Program-made: the position numbers and the translations under genes
Assembly: GCF_030811455.1 (NCBI RefSeq)
Contig: NZ_JAUSQU010000001.1
Location: 7,812,001-7,876,000 of the forward strand
Length of the DNA: 64,000 bases
Direction: 5' to 3'
Source: Streptosporangium lutulentum
Lineage (GTDB): Bacteria > Actinomycetota > Actinomycetes > Streptosporangiales > Streptosporangiaceae
The notes under the pieces: model-generated
The model's database searches: none
What the model saw: the letters and a program-made list of their open reading frames with translations, nothing else
What the model was told of the DNA's origin: nothing
Shown: piece by piece, positions 1 through 7,607 of the stretch
Layout: every line of letters starts with the position of its first letter
How positions within the stretch are numbered: position 1 is the stretch's first letter

Positions 1-2
1 TG

Positions 3-476
3 ATCTACCGCGAGGAGGGCCGCTGGGAAGCGGAGATGCTCCCGGAGAGACTCACCTCGAACCTCGACGACCTGATTCACGCCCTGCGCCAGCAGCCGAG
101 CATGAACGGCACGATTGGCCTGGTCGCCGTGGGGGATGAGTTCTTCGTGGCGCTACGGGTGTTCGGTGAGCGGGTGGAGGTCTTCCTTTCCGACATCGCC
201 GCGTCCTGGGACTTCCCGCTCGCGGAGCAGGTGCTGGAATACCTCGACGTGCCGGTGCCCGACGAGGAGGAGCTCGACGCGATCCTCCAGGACGAGGAGA
301 CGGCGCTCCCTGCGGGGGATCTGTCGATCTTCGCCGACCTGGGCCTCGACGAGATGGAGCTCGGAATCCTCTCCGGGGACATCGACCTGCTTCCCGAGGA
401 CGTTCTGTCCAGCATCGCCGCGCGGTTGGGATTCTCCGAGCCGTTCGAGCGCGCCATCGACTCTGTGTTCGGCTGA
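3..476 (+). CDS. tRNA adenosine deaminase-associated protein, copy 1 (5' end cut by window)
   Basis: The reading frame is open to the left edge, so the true start lies outside. The visible first residues IYREEGRWEAEML align with the N-terminus of the next gene (AFVRTGGGWNGAEVDL), and both continue with an acidic alpha/beta domain holding an FLSD motif. This matches the actinobacterial family encoded beside tadA. Its biochemical role is not established; the context suggests a partner of the TadA deaminase. A shorter ATG start at 36 exists but would discard the conserved N-terminal strand. Confidence 0.75.
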   Translation: MYREEGRWEAEMLPERLTSNLDDLIHALRQQPSMNGTIGLVAVGDEFFVALRVFGERVEVFLSDIAASWDFPLAEQVLEYLDVPVPDEEELDAILQDEETALPAGDLSIFADLGLDEMELGILSGDIDLLPEDVLSSIAARLGFSEPFERAIDSVFG

Positions 477-492
477 CCTCGGGAGATCGGCC

Positions 493-987
493 ATGCCTTC
501 CAGACCGTCCGGCAACAGCGTGTTCTCCGCGGCCTTCGTCCGCACCGGCGGCGGATGGAACGGCGCGGAGGTCGATCTCAGCGAGGCCGAGATCGCCGAC
601 GATCTCGGAGACGCCGTCCAGGAGCACCTCGGGCTCACCGGCGACGAGCTGGCCCTGCTGTGCGTGGAGATGGAAGACGAGTGGTTCGCGATCGTCCGCT
701 ACCAGGGCGATCTGGAGCCCCGCACGTTCCTGTCCGACGCTCAGGCCGGCCTCTCCGACCAGCTCGGGGAGCTCTTCGGAGAGCTGGCCGGGGTCGCGCC
801 GGACAAGGAGACCCCCGCCGGGCTGGGCGTACGGCCGGCGGGTGACTTCGAGCTCCTGAACGACCTGGGGGTGAGCTCCGACGAGCTCGTCGAGCTCAGC
901 ATGGAGGAGGGCGCCCTCCCGGGAGACACGCTCTCGGTGATCGCCGAGCGCCTGGCCTTCGCGGACGAGCTCGATCGGCTGCGGTGA
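493..987 (+). CDS. tRNA adenosine deaminase-associated protein, copy 2
   Basis: A 164-residue acidic protein paralogous to the gene just upstream: the same GGxW strand near the N-terminus, an EWFAIVRY strand, then FLSDAQ and a C-terminal helical acidic domain. Its stop overlaps the GTG start of tadA (GTGA), so the two are probably translationally coupled. The family is known mainly from this neighbourhood and no catalytic residues are evident. The ATG at 493 is chosen because it lies 16 bp after the preceding stop and keeps the conserved N-terminus. Confidence 0.8.
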   Translation: MPSRPSGNSVFSAAFVRTGGGWNGAEVDLSEAEIADDLGDAVQEHLGLTGDELALLCVEMEDEWFAIVRYQGDLEPRTFLSDAQAGLSDQLGELFGELAGVAPDKETPAGLGVRPAGDFELLNDLGVSSDELVELSMEEGALPGDTLSVIAERLAFADELDRLR

Positions 988-1463
988 CGGGCGCCGCGGT
1001 GACGGACCACCTCCCGGCGATGCGCCTGGCCCTGGAGCAGGCCGCGGCGGCCGGCGCCCGAGGCGAGGTCCCGGTCGGCGCGGTCGTCCTCGGCCCTGAC
1101 GGCTCCGTGCTGGCGCGGGCGGGGAACGACAGGGAGTCATCGGTCGATCCCACCGCGCACGCCGAGGTGCTCGCCCTGCGCCGGGCCGCGAGAGCCCTCG
1201 GGCGGTGGCGGCTGACCGGCTGCACGCTGGTGGTCACCCTGGAACCCTGCACCATGTGCGCGGGGGCCTCCGTGCTGGCCAGGATCGACCGCGTCGTCTA
1301 CGGCGCCGTCGATCTCAAGGGTGGGGCCGTGGGCTCGCTCTGGGACGTGGTCAGGGACCGTCGTCTCAACCACCGGCCCGAGGTCGTCATGGGCGTGCTG
1401 GCCGAGGAGTGCTCGGAGATCCTCACCGAGTTCTTCGCTGTTCGCCGGATGCGCGAGCTATAG
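984..1463 (+). CDS. tadA: tRNA-specific adenosine deaminase TadA
   Basis: Converts adenosine 34 of tRNA-Arg(ACG) to inosine. The 159-residue product shows the zinc-dependent cytidine/deoxycytidylate deaminase signature: HAE at residues 59-61 (zinc ligand and proton shuttle) and PCTMC at 88-92 (two zinc-ligand cysteines), with the usual length for bacterial TadA. Translation begins at a GTG overlapping the stop of the associated gene; a second GTG at 999 is an alternative. It is followed directly by a tRNA-Ser gene on the same strand. Confidence 0.95.
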   Translation: MTGAAVTDHLPAMRLALEQAAAAGARGEVPVGAVVLGPDGSVLARAGNDRESSVDPTAHAEVLALRRAARALGRWRLTGCTLVVTLEPCTMCAGASVLARIDRVVYGAVDLKGGAVGSLWDVVRDRRLNHRPEVVMGVLAEECSEILTEFFAVRRMREL

Positions 1464-1487
1464 CGGTTATCCGGTAAGCTGCTCCGC

Positions 1488-1577
1488 GGTGGAGTCGCCT
1501 AGTGGCCGAGGGCGCACGCCTCGAAAGCGTGTGATGGGGCAACCTATCCGTGGGTTCAAATCCCACCTCCACCGCCA
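1488..1577 (+). tRNA. tRNA-Ser (anticodon CGA)
   Basis: A full cloverleaf with long variable arm: acceptor strand GGTGGAG (1488-1494) pairs with CTCCACC (1567-1573), the T-arm GGTTCAAATCC is present, and the anticodon loop reads CTCGAAA, giving anticodon CGA for UCG codons. G73 is at 1574 and the CCA end is encoded at 1575-1577. Confidence 0.95.
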
Positions 1578-1580
1578 CTG

Positions 1581-1624
1581 AAAAGGGCCCACCGATCTGC
1601 GCCGGCAGGACGGGGGCCCTTTTG
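1581..1624 (+). terminator. Rho-independent terminator after tRNA-Ser(CGA)
   Basis: AAAAGGGCCC at 1581-1590 pairs with GGGCCCTTTT at the other end, so the stem is flanked by A and T runs and can work in both directions. It ends the tadA/tRNA unit and lies upstream of the convergent gene at 1660. Confidence 0.8.
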
Positions 1625-1659
1625 TCATGCGCCCATGCTTCTCGGGGAAGAGTCCGGGC

Positions 1660-1962
1660 TCAGTCGTCGGCGGGCAGATCCAGGACCCGGGCGTGCAGGA
1701 CCGAGCGCTGATGCAGGGCCGAGCGCAACGCGCGGTGCAGGCCGTCCTCCAGATAGAAGTCGCCGCGCCACTGCACCACGTGGGGGAAGAGGTCGCCGTA
1801 GAACGTGGAGTCCTTGGCGAGCAGGGAATGCAGGTCGAGCACCGCTTTCGTGGTGATCAAAGTGTCGAGCCGGACCTGTCGCGGCGGTATCTGCGCCCAC
1901 TCGCGATGCGAGAGGCCGTGTTCGGGGTAGGGCCGTCCATCGCCGACCAGCTTGAAGATCAC
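1660..1962 (-). CDS. Conserved actinobacterial protein of about 100 residues
   Basis: The segment from VIFKLVGDGRPYPEHGL to the C-terminus resembles a family of roughly 95-100 residue proteins common in actinobacteria (core IPPRQVRLDTLI, then FYGDLFPHVVQW). No catalytic motif or biochemical function is known to me. I place the start at GTG 1962, where family members begin; the longer open frame upstream is Arg/Ser-rich and unlike the family. No clear ribosome site precedes this GTG, so a leaderless transcript is possible. Confidence 0.75.
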   Translation of the reverse strand: MIFKLVGDGRPYPEHGLSHREWAQIPPRQVRLDTLITTKAVLDLHSLLAKDSTFYGDLFPHVVQWRGDFYLEDGLHRALRSALHQRSVLHARVLDLPADD

Positions 1963-2032
1963 AGTACGTAGTTTATGAGAGATTCTCGTCCTTCGTCTGG
2001 TCGGCCTCCCCTGTCGCAGGTCACGGTCTTTT

Positions 2033-2887
2033 TCAGATGCTCCCGGCGAACGTGTCGCACTTGCGGGGGTCGCCGCTCTCGTAACCGGTGGTGAACCACT
2101 TGACACGTTGCGCGGAGGTTCCGTGGGTGAAGCCGTCCGGGTTCACCCGGCCCTGGGTGCGCTCCTGGATGCTGTCGTCGCCCACCGCCGAGGCCGCGCT
2201 GAGCGCCTCCTCGATGTCCGTCTTGGTGAACGGCTTCTCGAACAGGCCGGTCTCGTAGGCGTTCTTGGCCCATGCTCCGGAGTAGCAGTCGGCCTGCAGC
2301 TCCAGCCGGACGGAACCGCTCTCCGGGCCCTGCTGATCGCCACGCTCGGCCTTCGCGTTGGTGCCGAGCAGGTTCTGGACGTGGTGACCGTACTCGTGCC
2401 CGATGACGTAGGCCTGGGCGAACGGCCCGCCCTTGGCCCCGAACTGGCTTTCGAGCTGCTTGAAGAAGCTCAGGTCGAGATAGACCTGACGGTCGGCCGG
2501 GCAGTAGAACGGGCCGACCGAGGCGTCGGCGGCGCCGCAGGCGGTGTTCACCTGGCCGGAGAACATGACGGTCTTGGCCGGCTCGTAGCCCTGAACGACC
2601 TTGGGCCAGTAGTCCTGGATGCTGTTGACCACGCCGACCACCCGGCACTCCTCGTTCTGGTCGGCGTCCTTGCCGGTCTTGCACTGCGCGCTGAGGTCGG
2701 AGGTGGGCCCCACCGCGGCCGGGTCGCCGCCGGTGATGTCTCCAGGATTGATCCCGAATATCAGCGCAACGATCAGCGCAACGATTCCGGCCGCACCGCC
2801 GCCGACCGCGAGGCCGCCACCGGGGATTCCTCGGCCGCGACTTTCGGTCTGCGAGCTGTCCAGCTGGACATCATCCTTGAAATCCAT
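2033..2887 (-). CDS. ypfJ: YpfJ-type neutral zinc metallopeptidase
   Basis: A 284-residue protein with a cytoplasmic N-terminus, one membrane segment (about residues 26-46, Gly-rich then IVALIVALIF), and an extracytoplasmic domain with the zinc site HEYGHH (164-169) and conserved cysteines. These mark the putative neutral zinc metallopeptidase family (PF04228). The substrate is unknown. The C-terminus carries the family's TSAQRVKWF...GDPRKCDTF block. It appears to be a single-gene unit. Confidence 0.9.
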   Translation of the reverse strand: MDFKDDVQLDSSQTESRGRGIPGGGLAVGGGAAGIVALIVALIFGINPGDITGGDPAAVGPTSDLSAQCKTGKDADQNEECRVVGVVNSIQDYWPKVVQGYEPAKTVMFSGQVNTACGAADASVGPFYCPADRQVYLDLSFFKQLESQFGAKGGPFAQAYVIGHEYGHHVQNLLGTNAKAERGDQQGPESGSVRLELQADCYSGAWAKNAYETGLFEKPFTKTDIEEALSAASAVGDDSIQERTQGRVNPDGFTHGTSAQRVKWFTTGYESGDPRKCDTFAGSI

Positions 2888-3198
2888 CGCCGACGTCCCT
2901 TCGATCCGCTAGGACCCTTCGACTGCCCCCAGGAGGGCGGTACATGCCGTTGGGTTCGGATACCGCCGGAGGAGACGTCGCGGCGCCGTGGACCGTGGGT
3001 CCGGTGACCGTCGGCGGACGGTGCGTCCGGCACCGTCTCGCCCGCCCGGTCGCGACCGGGGGCCTCCTCCGCGTTGGCTGTCTCAGATATTCCCCGAACG
3101 GCCTGCGTCTACGCCGTGACATGGCGACGGCGGTGCTCGAAGCGGGTTCCGGCGACGATCGGCCCAGACGGACCGTCCGGATATGCCGACGCGGGCCG
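2888..3198. other. Intergenic region
   Basis: About 310 bp between the start of the ypfJ-like gene and the stop of the SMI1-like gene. It must hold the minus-strand promoter of ypfJ. I see short GC-rich dyads around 2990-3060 but no gene, tRNA or clear operator. Confidence 0.4.
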
Positions 3199-3897
3199 TC
3201 AGCGGGCCGGCGCGTTCCCGTTCTCGCCTCCGGCTTGGCGTTCCGAACGCAGGAGCCAGTCCGAATACCACTCGGCGAATGTCACGCGCTGCTTTTCCGG
3301 TCGCAGGAACCGGACGGGGTCGACCCCTTCGCCGACGGCTCTGACGTCGTTCCACATGGTGCCGCGCTCGGGGCCGGTCACGGCGAGAAGCGTGTAGTAG
3401 CCGCAGCCTTGATGGCTCACGCAGAGCGTGCCCGCCATCAGAGCCGCGTCGAGTTCGTCGTACTCGTCGTTCCAGGCGCTCCAGGCCCGTCTGTACTCCT
3501 CCTCGTCCGGACAGGCCTCCCGGACGGGCTCCCTCTTCTCGTACGCGTCGATCATTTCCTGCGCCGGACCGGGCAGGAAGGGCCGCCGCAGGTGCTCGCT
3601 CCCCGCGCTGTCTCCGCCCTCCGTCCGGGGCCTCAACGGGAACAACCCGTAATCGGGCCCGGCGCCACCCGACGCGACCTGAAGCAGGAAGTCGCGGTAC
3701 TCCGCCGGAAGCCTCACGCCCAACGACCGCTCGATCTCCGAAAGCTCGATCTCCGTCAGCGGGGGCAGCAACTCGAAGCCGTGGCCCCACTGACCACCCA
3801 GATGACCGTTCAGCGCGGCACCGAACACCTTGTTCGCCTTCGGGGCCGTGCGCAACGCGAGCACCCGATCACGCACACCCGCCCATATCGCCGTCAT
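3199..3897 (-). CDS. SMI1/KNR4 (SUKH) family protein
   Basis: The central part (LTEIELSEIERSLGVRLPAEY, then DFLLQVASGGAGPDYGLFPL) is the SMI1/KNR4 fold signature, and the later CGYYTLLAVTGPERGTMW block is also typical. In bacteria such proteins are often immunity proteins of toxin systems, but many are solitary and of unknown role; no toxin gene is adjacent here. I prefer the ATG at 3897 (232 residues); an upstream TTG at 3933 would add a Trp-rich, unlikely N-terminus. Confidence 0.8.
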   Translation of the reverse strand: MTAIWAGVRDRVLALRTAPKANKVFGAALNGHLGGQWGHGFELLPPLTEIELSEIERSLGVRLPAEYRDFLLQVASGGAGPDYGLFPLRPRTEGGDSAGSEHLRRPFLPGPAQEMIDAYEKREPVREACPDEEEYRRAWSAWNDEYDELDAALMAGTLCVSHQGCGYYTLLAVTGPERGTMWNDVRAVGEGVDPVRFLRPEKQRVTFAEWYSDWLLRSERQAGGENGNAPAR

Positions 3898-4109
3898 CGC
3901 CCACACGCTACTGAGCCACCACCACCTCGACAATCGGATTCAACGGGGGCAGGGGGAAGGATTCGAGGTGACGAAGGACCGAGCCGCCGCGGCGGTCCGG
4001 CCCACCGCCGGAGAGACGTCTCGAATCGATCGGCGCCGAGTCGCCTCACCTGTCAGCCCGCCTTCCGTTCCCTCTCCGGTTCGGTCCCGGGCGTGACCGC
4101 GCCCTGCCG

Positions 4110-4209
4110 GTACGGCTCTGCCGGGATGTCCAGGTCGACGCCGTCGAGTACGTAGGTGCTTGCCGTAGGCCTTGCGCAGACCGATGGCGGAGATCGCCGG
4201 GTCGGTCAT
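4110..4209 (-). pseudogene. ABC-transporter ATPase, N-terminal remnant (frameshifted)
   Basis: From the ATG at 4209 the product begins MTDPAISAIGLRKAYGKH, a typical N-terminus of a drug-exporter ABC ATPase. After 'KH' the frame becomes Arg-rich, while a shifted frame continues the family sequence as YVLDGVDLDIPA. All similarity stops there, before the Walker A motif. A fragment of about 30 codons with a one-base frameshift therefore remains. Confidence 0.6.
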
Positions 4210-4250
4210 GATCGGTCCTTGAAGGTCGGGTGTGGGCTCGGGGCGGCGTT

Positions 4251-5228
4251 TCAGACTGAGGTGGCGATCAGCGGGCGGGGCCCCGCGTCGGTGGCCTGCC
4301 GTACGGCTCGCCTGGCCGCGATGATCGTCCAGGCGGTGATGAGCGCGGTGACCAGCGCCGTCGCGGCGAAGGCGGCGAGGGTGGCCGCATCAGGGTGGAT
4401 CAGGGACTGGCCGCGTGCGGCCTGCCAGGTCACGACGGCGACCAGGCCGCTGTAGCCGAGGGCGGCGGCACCCACCAGACGGGCACGCACTCGCTCGTCC
4501 CGCAACCAGGCGTACCGGGTGGCCAGGGCGGCCAGGACCGCGGTGAGGACGAGCAGCACCTGGATGCCGTGCAGGCCGAAGAAGTGCGGGACGCGGAAGT
4601 CTCCGCCGGTGACGCTCCAGTTGGTGAGGGGCATGCCGTGTCCGTCGGGGTCGCCGATGCCGTGGCCCTGGTACATGGGGATCCGGGCGCCGTTGGCGTC
4701 GGTGACCGTACGGGGATGGATGTCGGTGACCATCCAATAGAGCGGGACGAGCATGCCCACGGTGGCCAGCCCCAGCCCGGCGCGGATCGCGCGGGTGAGC
4801 GCGGGGCCGGCCGTGCGCTGGATCAGCACCATGATCCCGATGATCAGTTGCGCGATCAGAATGATCATCACGCCGTAGGTGAGGAACGGGACCAGGGCCA
4901 GGGTGACGGGATCGCTCTGGTCGGCGTTGAAGTGACTGATGGTGCCACGGGCCGCCTGCAGGGTGATGACGCCGACCTCGACGGTCGCGGCGCCGGCGAA
5001 CACGCAGCCGACCCACCAGCCCACCCGCCTGCCCCTCGTCAGTTTGGACAGCAGCCAGGCGAGCGTCCCGGCGTAGAGGCCGAAGGCGAAGCCGAACTTC
5101 AACGGTTTGACCCACACCGACTCGCCCAGCAGCGTGCGGTCGTCGATCAGCGAACCGGCGAGGCAGACGAACATCAGGGCGCACATGAGGCCCGCGCAGA
5201 TCAGCAGCGGACGATGCCAGGACTTCAC
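4251..5228 (-). CDS. Multi-pass membrane protein of unknown function
   Basis: A hydrophobic protein of about 325 residues with roughly eight predicted membrane segments, starting with LLICAGLMCALMFVCLAGSL and followed by a short WVKPLKFGFAFGLYAGTLAW block that I have seen in uncharacterised actinobacterial membrane proteins. Start: GTG 5228 has GGAG five bases upstream; an in-frame ATG at 5279 would extend the N-terminus by 17 residues. It is divergent from the MarR-type regulator at 5434, which probably controls it through the repeats in between. Confidence 0.7.
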   Translation of the reverse strand: MKSWHRPLLICAGLMCALMFVCLAGSLIDDRTLLGESVWVKPLKFGFAFGLYAGTLAWLLSKLTRGRRVGWWVGCVFAGAATVEVGVITLQAARGTISHFNADQSDPVTLALVPFLTYGVMIILIAQLIIGIMVLIQRTAGPALTRAIRAGLGLATVGMLVPLYWMVTDIHPRTVTDANGARIPMYQGHGIGDPDGHGMPLTNWSVTGGDFRVPHFFGLHGIQVLLVLTAVLAALATRYAWLRDERVRARLVGAAALGYSGLVAVVTWQAARGQSLIHPDAATLAAFAATALVTALITAWTIIAARRAVRQATDAGPRPLIATSV

Positions 5229-5330
5229 AGGAACTCCGATCAAGCTTGTCGTTTCGACATGCGAAAAGCTAGCTTGCATTCAGATATTCGTCAATGATAA
5301 ATCTGCTGGTCGAGTGGGCAAATGAGAAGT

Positions 5331-5380
5331 ACTTGCAATGGGATGCCGGTGAACGCAAATGGTTGACTTGCAATGAGATG
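5331..5380. promoter_or_regulatory. Direct repeats in divergent promoter, candidate operator
   Basis: ACTTGCAATGGGATG (5331-5345) and ACTTGCAATGAGATG (5366-5380) differ at one base and are 35 bp apart. Related CTTGCAT sequences occur at 5273-5279 and, inverted, at 5388-5394. The repeats lie between the divergent membrane-protein and regulator genes and are the likely binding sites of the regulator. Confidence 0.5.
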
Positions 5381-5433
5381 GGGGTGGATGCAAGACTGCC
5401 CGCCCGTGCAGGCGCGACCAGGAAGGCACATCC

Positions 5434-6123
5434 ATGCCCGGAGGCAGGCTGACCCACCAGGACCGACGGCAGATCGCCGACGGCCTGGCGGAAGGGCTCA
5501 CCTATACCGAGATCGCCGCCCGCCTGGACCGGCCGCTGTCCACCGTCACGCGCGAAGTGGCCCGCAACGGCGGATCCGAGGGCTACCGGGCCGACCAGGC
5601 GCACGAGGCAACCCGAGAACGCGCCAGGAGGAGCCGGTCCGCCCCTGGGGAACGCGACGTCGAGGCGGTCGACACCGTGGAGGAGCAGTTCACCGAGATC
5701 TTGATCAGCACCGGTCTGTCGCGGATGACCGCCCGCGTGCTCGCCGGCCTCTACCTCACCGACAGCGGCAGCCTTACCGCCGCCGAACTCACCCGGCACC
5801 TTCAGGTCAGCCCGGCCTCCGTCTCCAAGGCCATCGGCGAGCTCGAACAGCAGGAGATGGTCCGCCGCGAACGCGACCCGCGCAGGCGCCGCGACCGCTA
5901 CATCATCGACGCCGACGCGCTCTTCCGCGCCTGGATGGCCGGCGCTCGCCAGAACGCCCTGCTGGCCGACTTCGCCCACCGGGCGGCTGAAACCCTCGGG
6001 GCTGCCTCGCCCGCCGGGGGCCGGCTGCGGGACGTCGGCGACTTCTTCGACCACGTCGGCCAGGCGATGCTGCAGGCGGCCGAGCAGTGGCGCGAGGCCT
6101 ACAACGCCAAGCAAGAGCTGTGA
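5434..6123 (+). CDS. MarR/GbsR-type transcriptional regulator
   Basis: 229 residues with two DNA-binding elements. The N-terminus (LTHQDRRQIADGL, then YTEIAARLDRPLSTVTREV) is an IS30-like helix-turn-helix. A MarR/GbsR winged helix follows (LTAAELTRHLQVSPASVSKA, then EMVRRERDPRRRRDRY). The C-terminal helices should dimerise. It is transcribed away from the membrane-protein gene, the usual arrangement for a local repressor. The ligand is unknown. Confidence 0.85.
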   Translation: MPGGRLTHQDRRQIADGLAEGLTYTEIAARLDRPLSTVTREVARNGGSEGYRADQAHEATRERARRSRSAPGERDVEAVDTVEEQFTEILISTGLSRMTARVLAGLYLTDSGSLTAAELTRHLQVSPASVSKAIGELEQQEMVRRERDPRRRRDRYIIDADALFRAWMAGARQNALLADFAHRAAETLGAASPAGGRLRDVGDFFDHVGQAMLQAAEQWREAYNAKQEL

Positions 6124-6334
6124 ACGGCCGGTTCGGCGTCATCGGATGCTGTGACCAGACATGATCATCGGTTCGTTCGTGGTTCGGACCACTCCCGATC
6201 ACCGGTCCCGCTGCCACTCGATCGCGAGGACGATCCGTTCAGACGGCATCGCCGTGGTGACGAGATGCCGGGAGCCGATCTTCGGCAAGCCGTCGGCGGG
6301 AGGGGTTCCCGTCCCCACTGAGACCCCGGACAGC

Positions 6335-6370
6335 AAGCAGGGGCCGACTGGATCCAGTCGGCCCCTGCTT
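6335..6370. terminator. Palindromic terminator hairpin outside attL
   Basis: A perfect 36-base palindrome centred on GGATCC, followed by TTCC on the plus strand. Before the element inserted it would have lain just downstream of tRNA-Ser(GGA), and it probably terminated that tRNA. Confidence 0.65.
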
Positions 6371-6387
6371 TTCCGCTTCAATCAGGC

Positions 6388-6442
6388 GCGGAGGATAGGA
6401 GATTCGAACTCCTGAGGGGTTGCCCCCAACACGCTTTCCAAG
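6388..6442 (-). repeat. attL: 55-bp copy of the tRNA-Ser(GGA) 3' part
   Basis: Identical over 55 bases to 22647-22701. It covers the acceptor 3' strand, T-arm, variable arm and half of the anticodon stem-loop, and diverges after CCAAG, so it cannot make a tRNA. The bases beside it do not encode CCA, unlike the right copy. Confidence 0.95.
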
Positions 6443-6536
6443 TCTGCGGATCTTCGTACAAACCCATTCAATCCGGGCTTTCACCAGACAGGCGAGGGTG
6501 GCGTGTGCGCCCGTGAACGAGGGTGAACGACGGCGA

Positions 6537-6558
6537 ACTGAGACCCATACTGAGACCC
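6537..6558 (+). other. Candidate integrase arm sites, left
   Basis: ACTGAGACCC occurs at 6537-6546 and again at 6549-6558, a 12-bp step. The same pair with the same step is found near the right end (22576-22597). In the excised circle the two pairs would flank the attP core, as arm-type integrase sites do. Confidence 0.5.
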
Positions 6559-6625
6559 GCATGAGGCAGAGCTGACGCTGACTGGGTCCCGACAGGCTGG
6601 CGACTCGGTTCCTCAACGAGCTCCG

Positions 6626-6658
6626 GGCACCCCACCGGCTCTTTGCCGGTGGGGTGCC
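6626..6658 (-). terminator. Hairpin downstream of small membrane-protein gene
   Basis: A 14-bp perfect stem (6626-6639 with 6645-6658) and a 5-base loop. It lies 50 bp after the stop of the minus-strand gene at 6710. The U-tract is weak. Confidence 0.5.
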
Positions 6659-6709
6659 GTGTCACGTCTTTCTACGGCTCATGAAGGTCGACGGTGTGCG
6701 GCGACCTGT

Positions 6710-6994
6710 TCAGGCGACTCCGGACTTTGTCGCAATATTGGTACACGCAGCACTGTGACCTGCTGCTTTGTCATCGGGTACGATGATGGTGACCGTTGAG
6801 GGCTTGCTTCCCTCATTGGTCTTCGCCTGGTGATACCAGGCGATAGCGGCGATCATGGCGGCACTCGCCCCGATGATTGCGATCGCGCGGGCGGTCCGTG
6901 GGGTGCTTTCCAGGGCATAGCGGACCGCCCTTGCAATTTCGGTATGCGAATCCTGCGCATCCTCTTCTGTCTGGTTTCTCCGTTTTCGGCTCAC
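6710..6994 (-). CDS. Small single-pass membrane protein of the AICE
   Basis: 94 residues: a charged N-terminus (MSRKRRNQTEEDAQDSHTEI), one membrane segment (about residues 36-53, ARAIAIIGASAAMIAAIAW), then a short polar tail. No family recognised. It is transcribed toward attL and away from the repeat region. Small membrane proteins at this position could act in spread or entry functions, but that is a guess. No overlapping frame is more convincing. Confidence 0.5.
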   Translation of the reverse strand: MSRKRRNQTEEDAQDSHTEIARAVRYALESTPRTARAIAIIGASAAMIAAIAWYHQAKTNEGSKPSTVTIIVPDDKAAGHSAACTNIATKSGVA

Positions 6995-7210
6995 TCGTTT
7001 TCCCTTCTGGTGGAGTTAGTCACAGGAATGGCCCTGAATGGCCCTCAGGTCCATTCTGAACCACGAGTGTACATGTCCCGGACGGTAAGTGACCCTCCAC
7101 CATTCGGTGGCCTTACGGTTGACTACAGGGCCTTTGAGGGGTATTTCGCGCGCGCCGCGCGCCGCGTGTGCGTCACGTGCGCGCCGCGCGCGATATATCA
7201 AATTCTCCCG

Positions 7211-7416
7211 AACGGTGGGAAAGCTGCCCGAGGGCACCCAGATCGTGTTCCACAGACTCGTTCGCAGAGGGGTTCCGGTGTCGGGTGTCATCTGTATACT
7301 GGCGGGTTTTCCTAACGGTGGGAAAGCTGCCCGAGGGCACCCAGATCGTGTTCCACAGACTCGTTCGCAGAGGGGTTCCGGTGTCGGGTGTCATCTGTAT
7401 ACTGGCGGGTTTTCCT
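7211..7416 (+). repeat. Perfect tandem duplication, 2 x 103 bp
   Basis: 7211-7313 and 7314-7416 are identical. Each unit ends in TCATCTGTATACTGGCGGG, holding a good -10-like TATACT and the GTATAC hexamer (7294 and 7397). The absence of any base difference implies recent duplication or continuing gene conversion. Confidence 0.9.
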
Positions 7417-7474
7417 AAAACTTCGCCTATTCGAGATCTCTCGGGTAAGTACCTTCCATGGACGGCTGTTTGTG

Positions 7475-7607
7475 GTATACGCGCGCACGCGCATCTTAGG
7501 GAAGGGGTGTATCCATGCGCTCCGTAGGTCTCCCACGGCTGGAGAGATGACTACCTAAGTGCTTCTGATAGTGGCAGCGGAGATATGTGATATACGCGCG
7601 CACGCGC
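7475..7607 (+). repeat. Direct repeat of TATACGCGCGCACGCGC
   Basis: The 17-mer occurs at 7476-7492 and 7591-7607, 115 bp apart. The first copy is preceded by G and so includes GTATACG, the half-site of the operators at 9489-9541. The CG alternation could favour Z-DNA or protein binding. Confidence 0.6.

Noticed and set aside
3940..4209. A functional 89-residue protein at the ABC-ATPase remnant
   Set aside because: After about 18 residues the frame turns Arg-rich while the homologous continuation is in another frame; treated as a pseudogene.
5269..6114. Minus-strand ORF antisense to the MarR-type regulator
   Set aside because: Gly/Arg/Val-rich antisense product, whereas the plus strand encodes clear helix-turn-helix domains.
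6388..6442. A second tRNA-Ser gene at the left end
   Set aside because: Only the 3' part is present and pairing fails after the anticodon loop; it is the att duplicate.
6830..7315. Plus-strand ORFs overlapping the small membrane-protein gene and the tandem repeats
   Set aside because: They run through the duplicated non-coding repeats and have no ribosome site or sensible composition.
7211..7416. Possible CRISPR array
   Set aside because: Only two abutting 103-bp copies, no spacers, and no cas genes.
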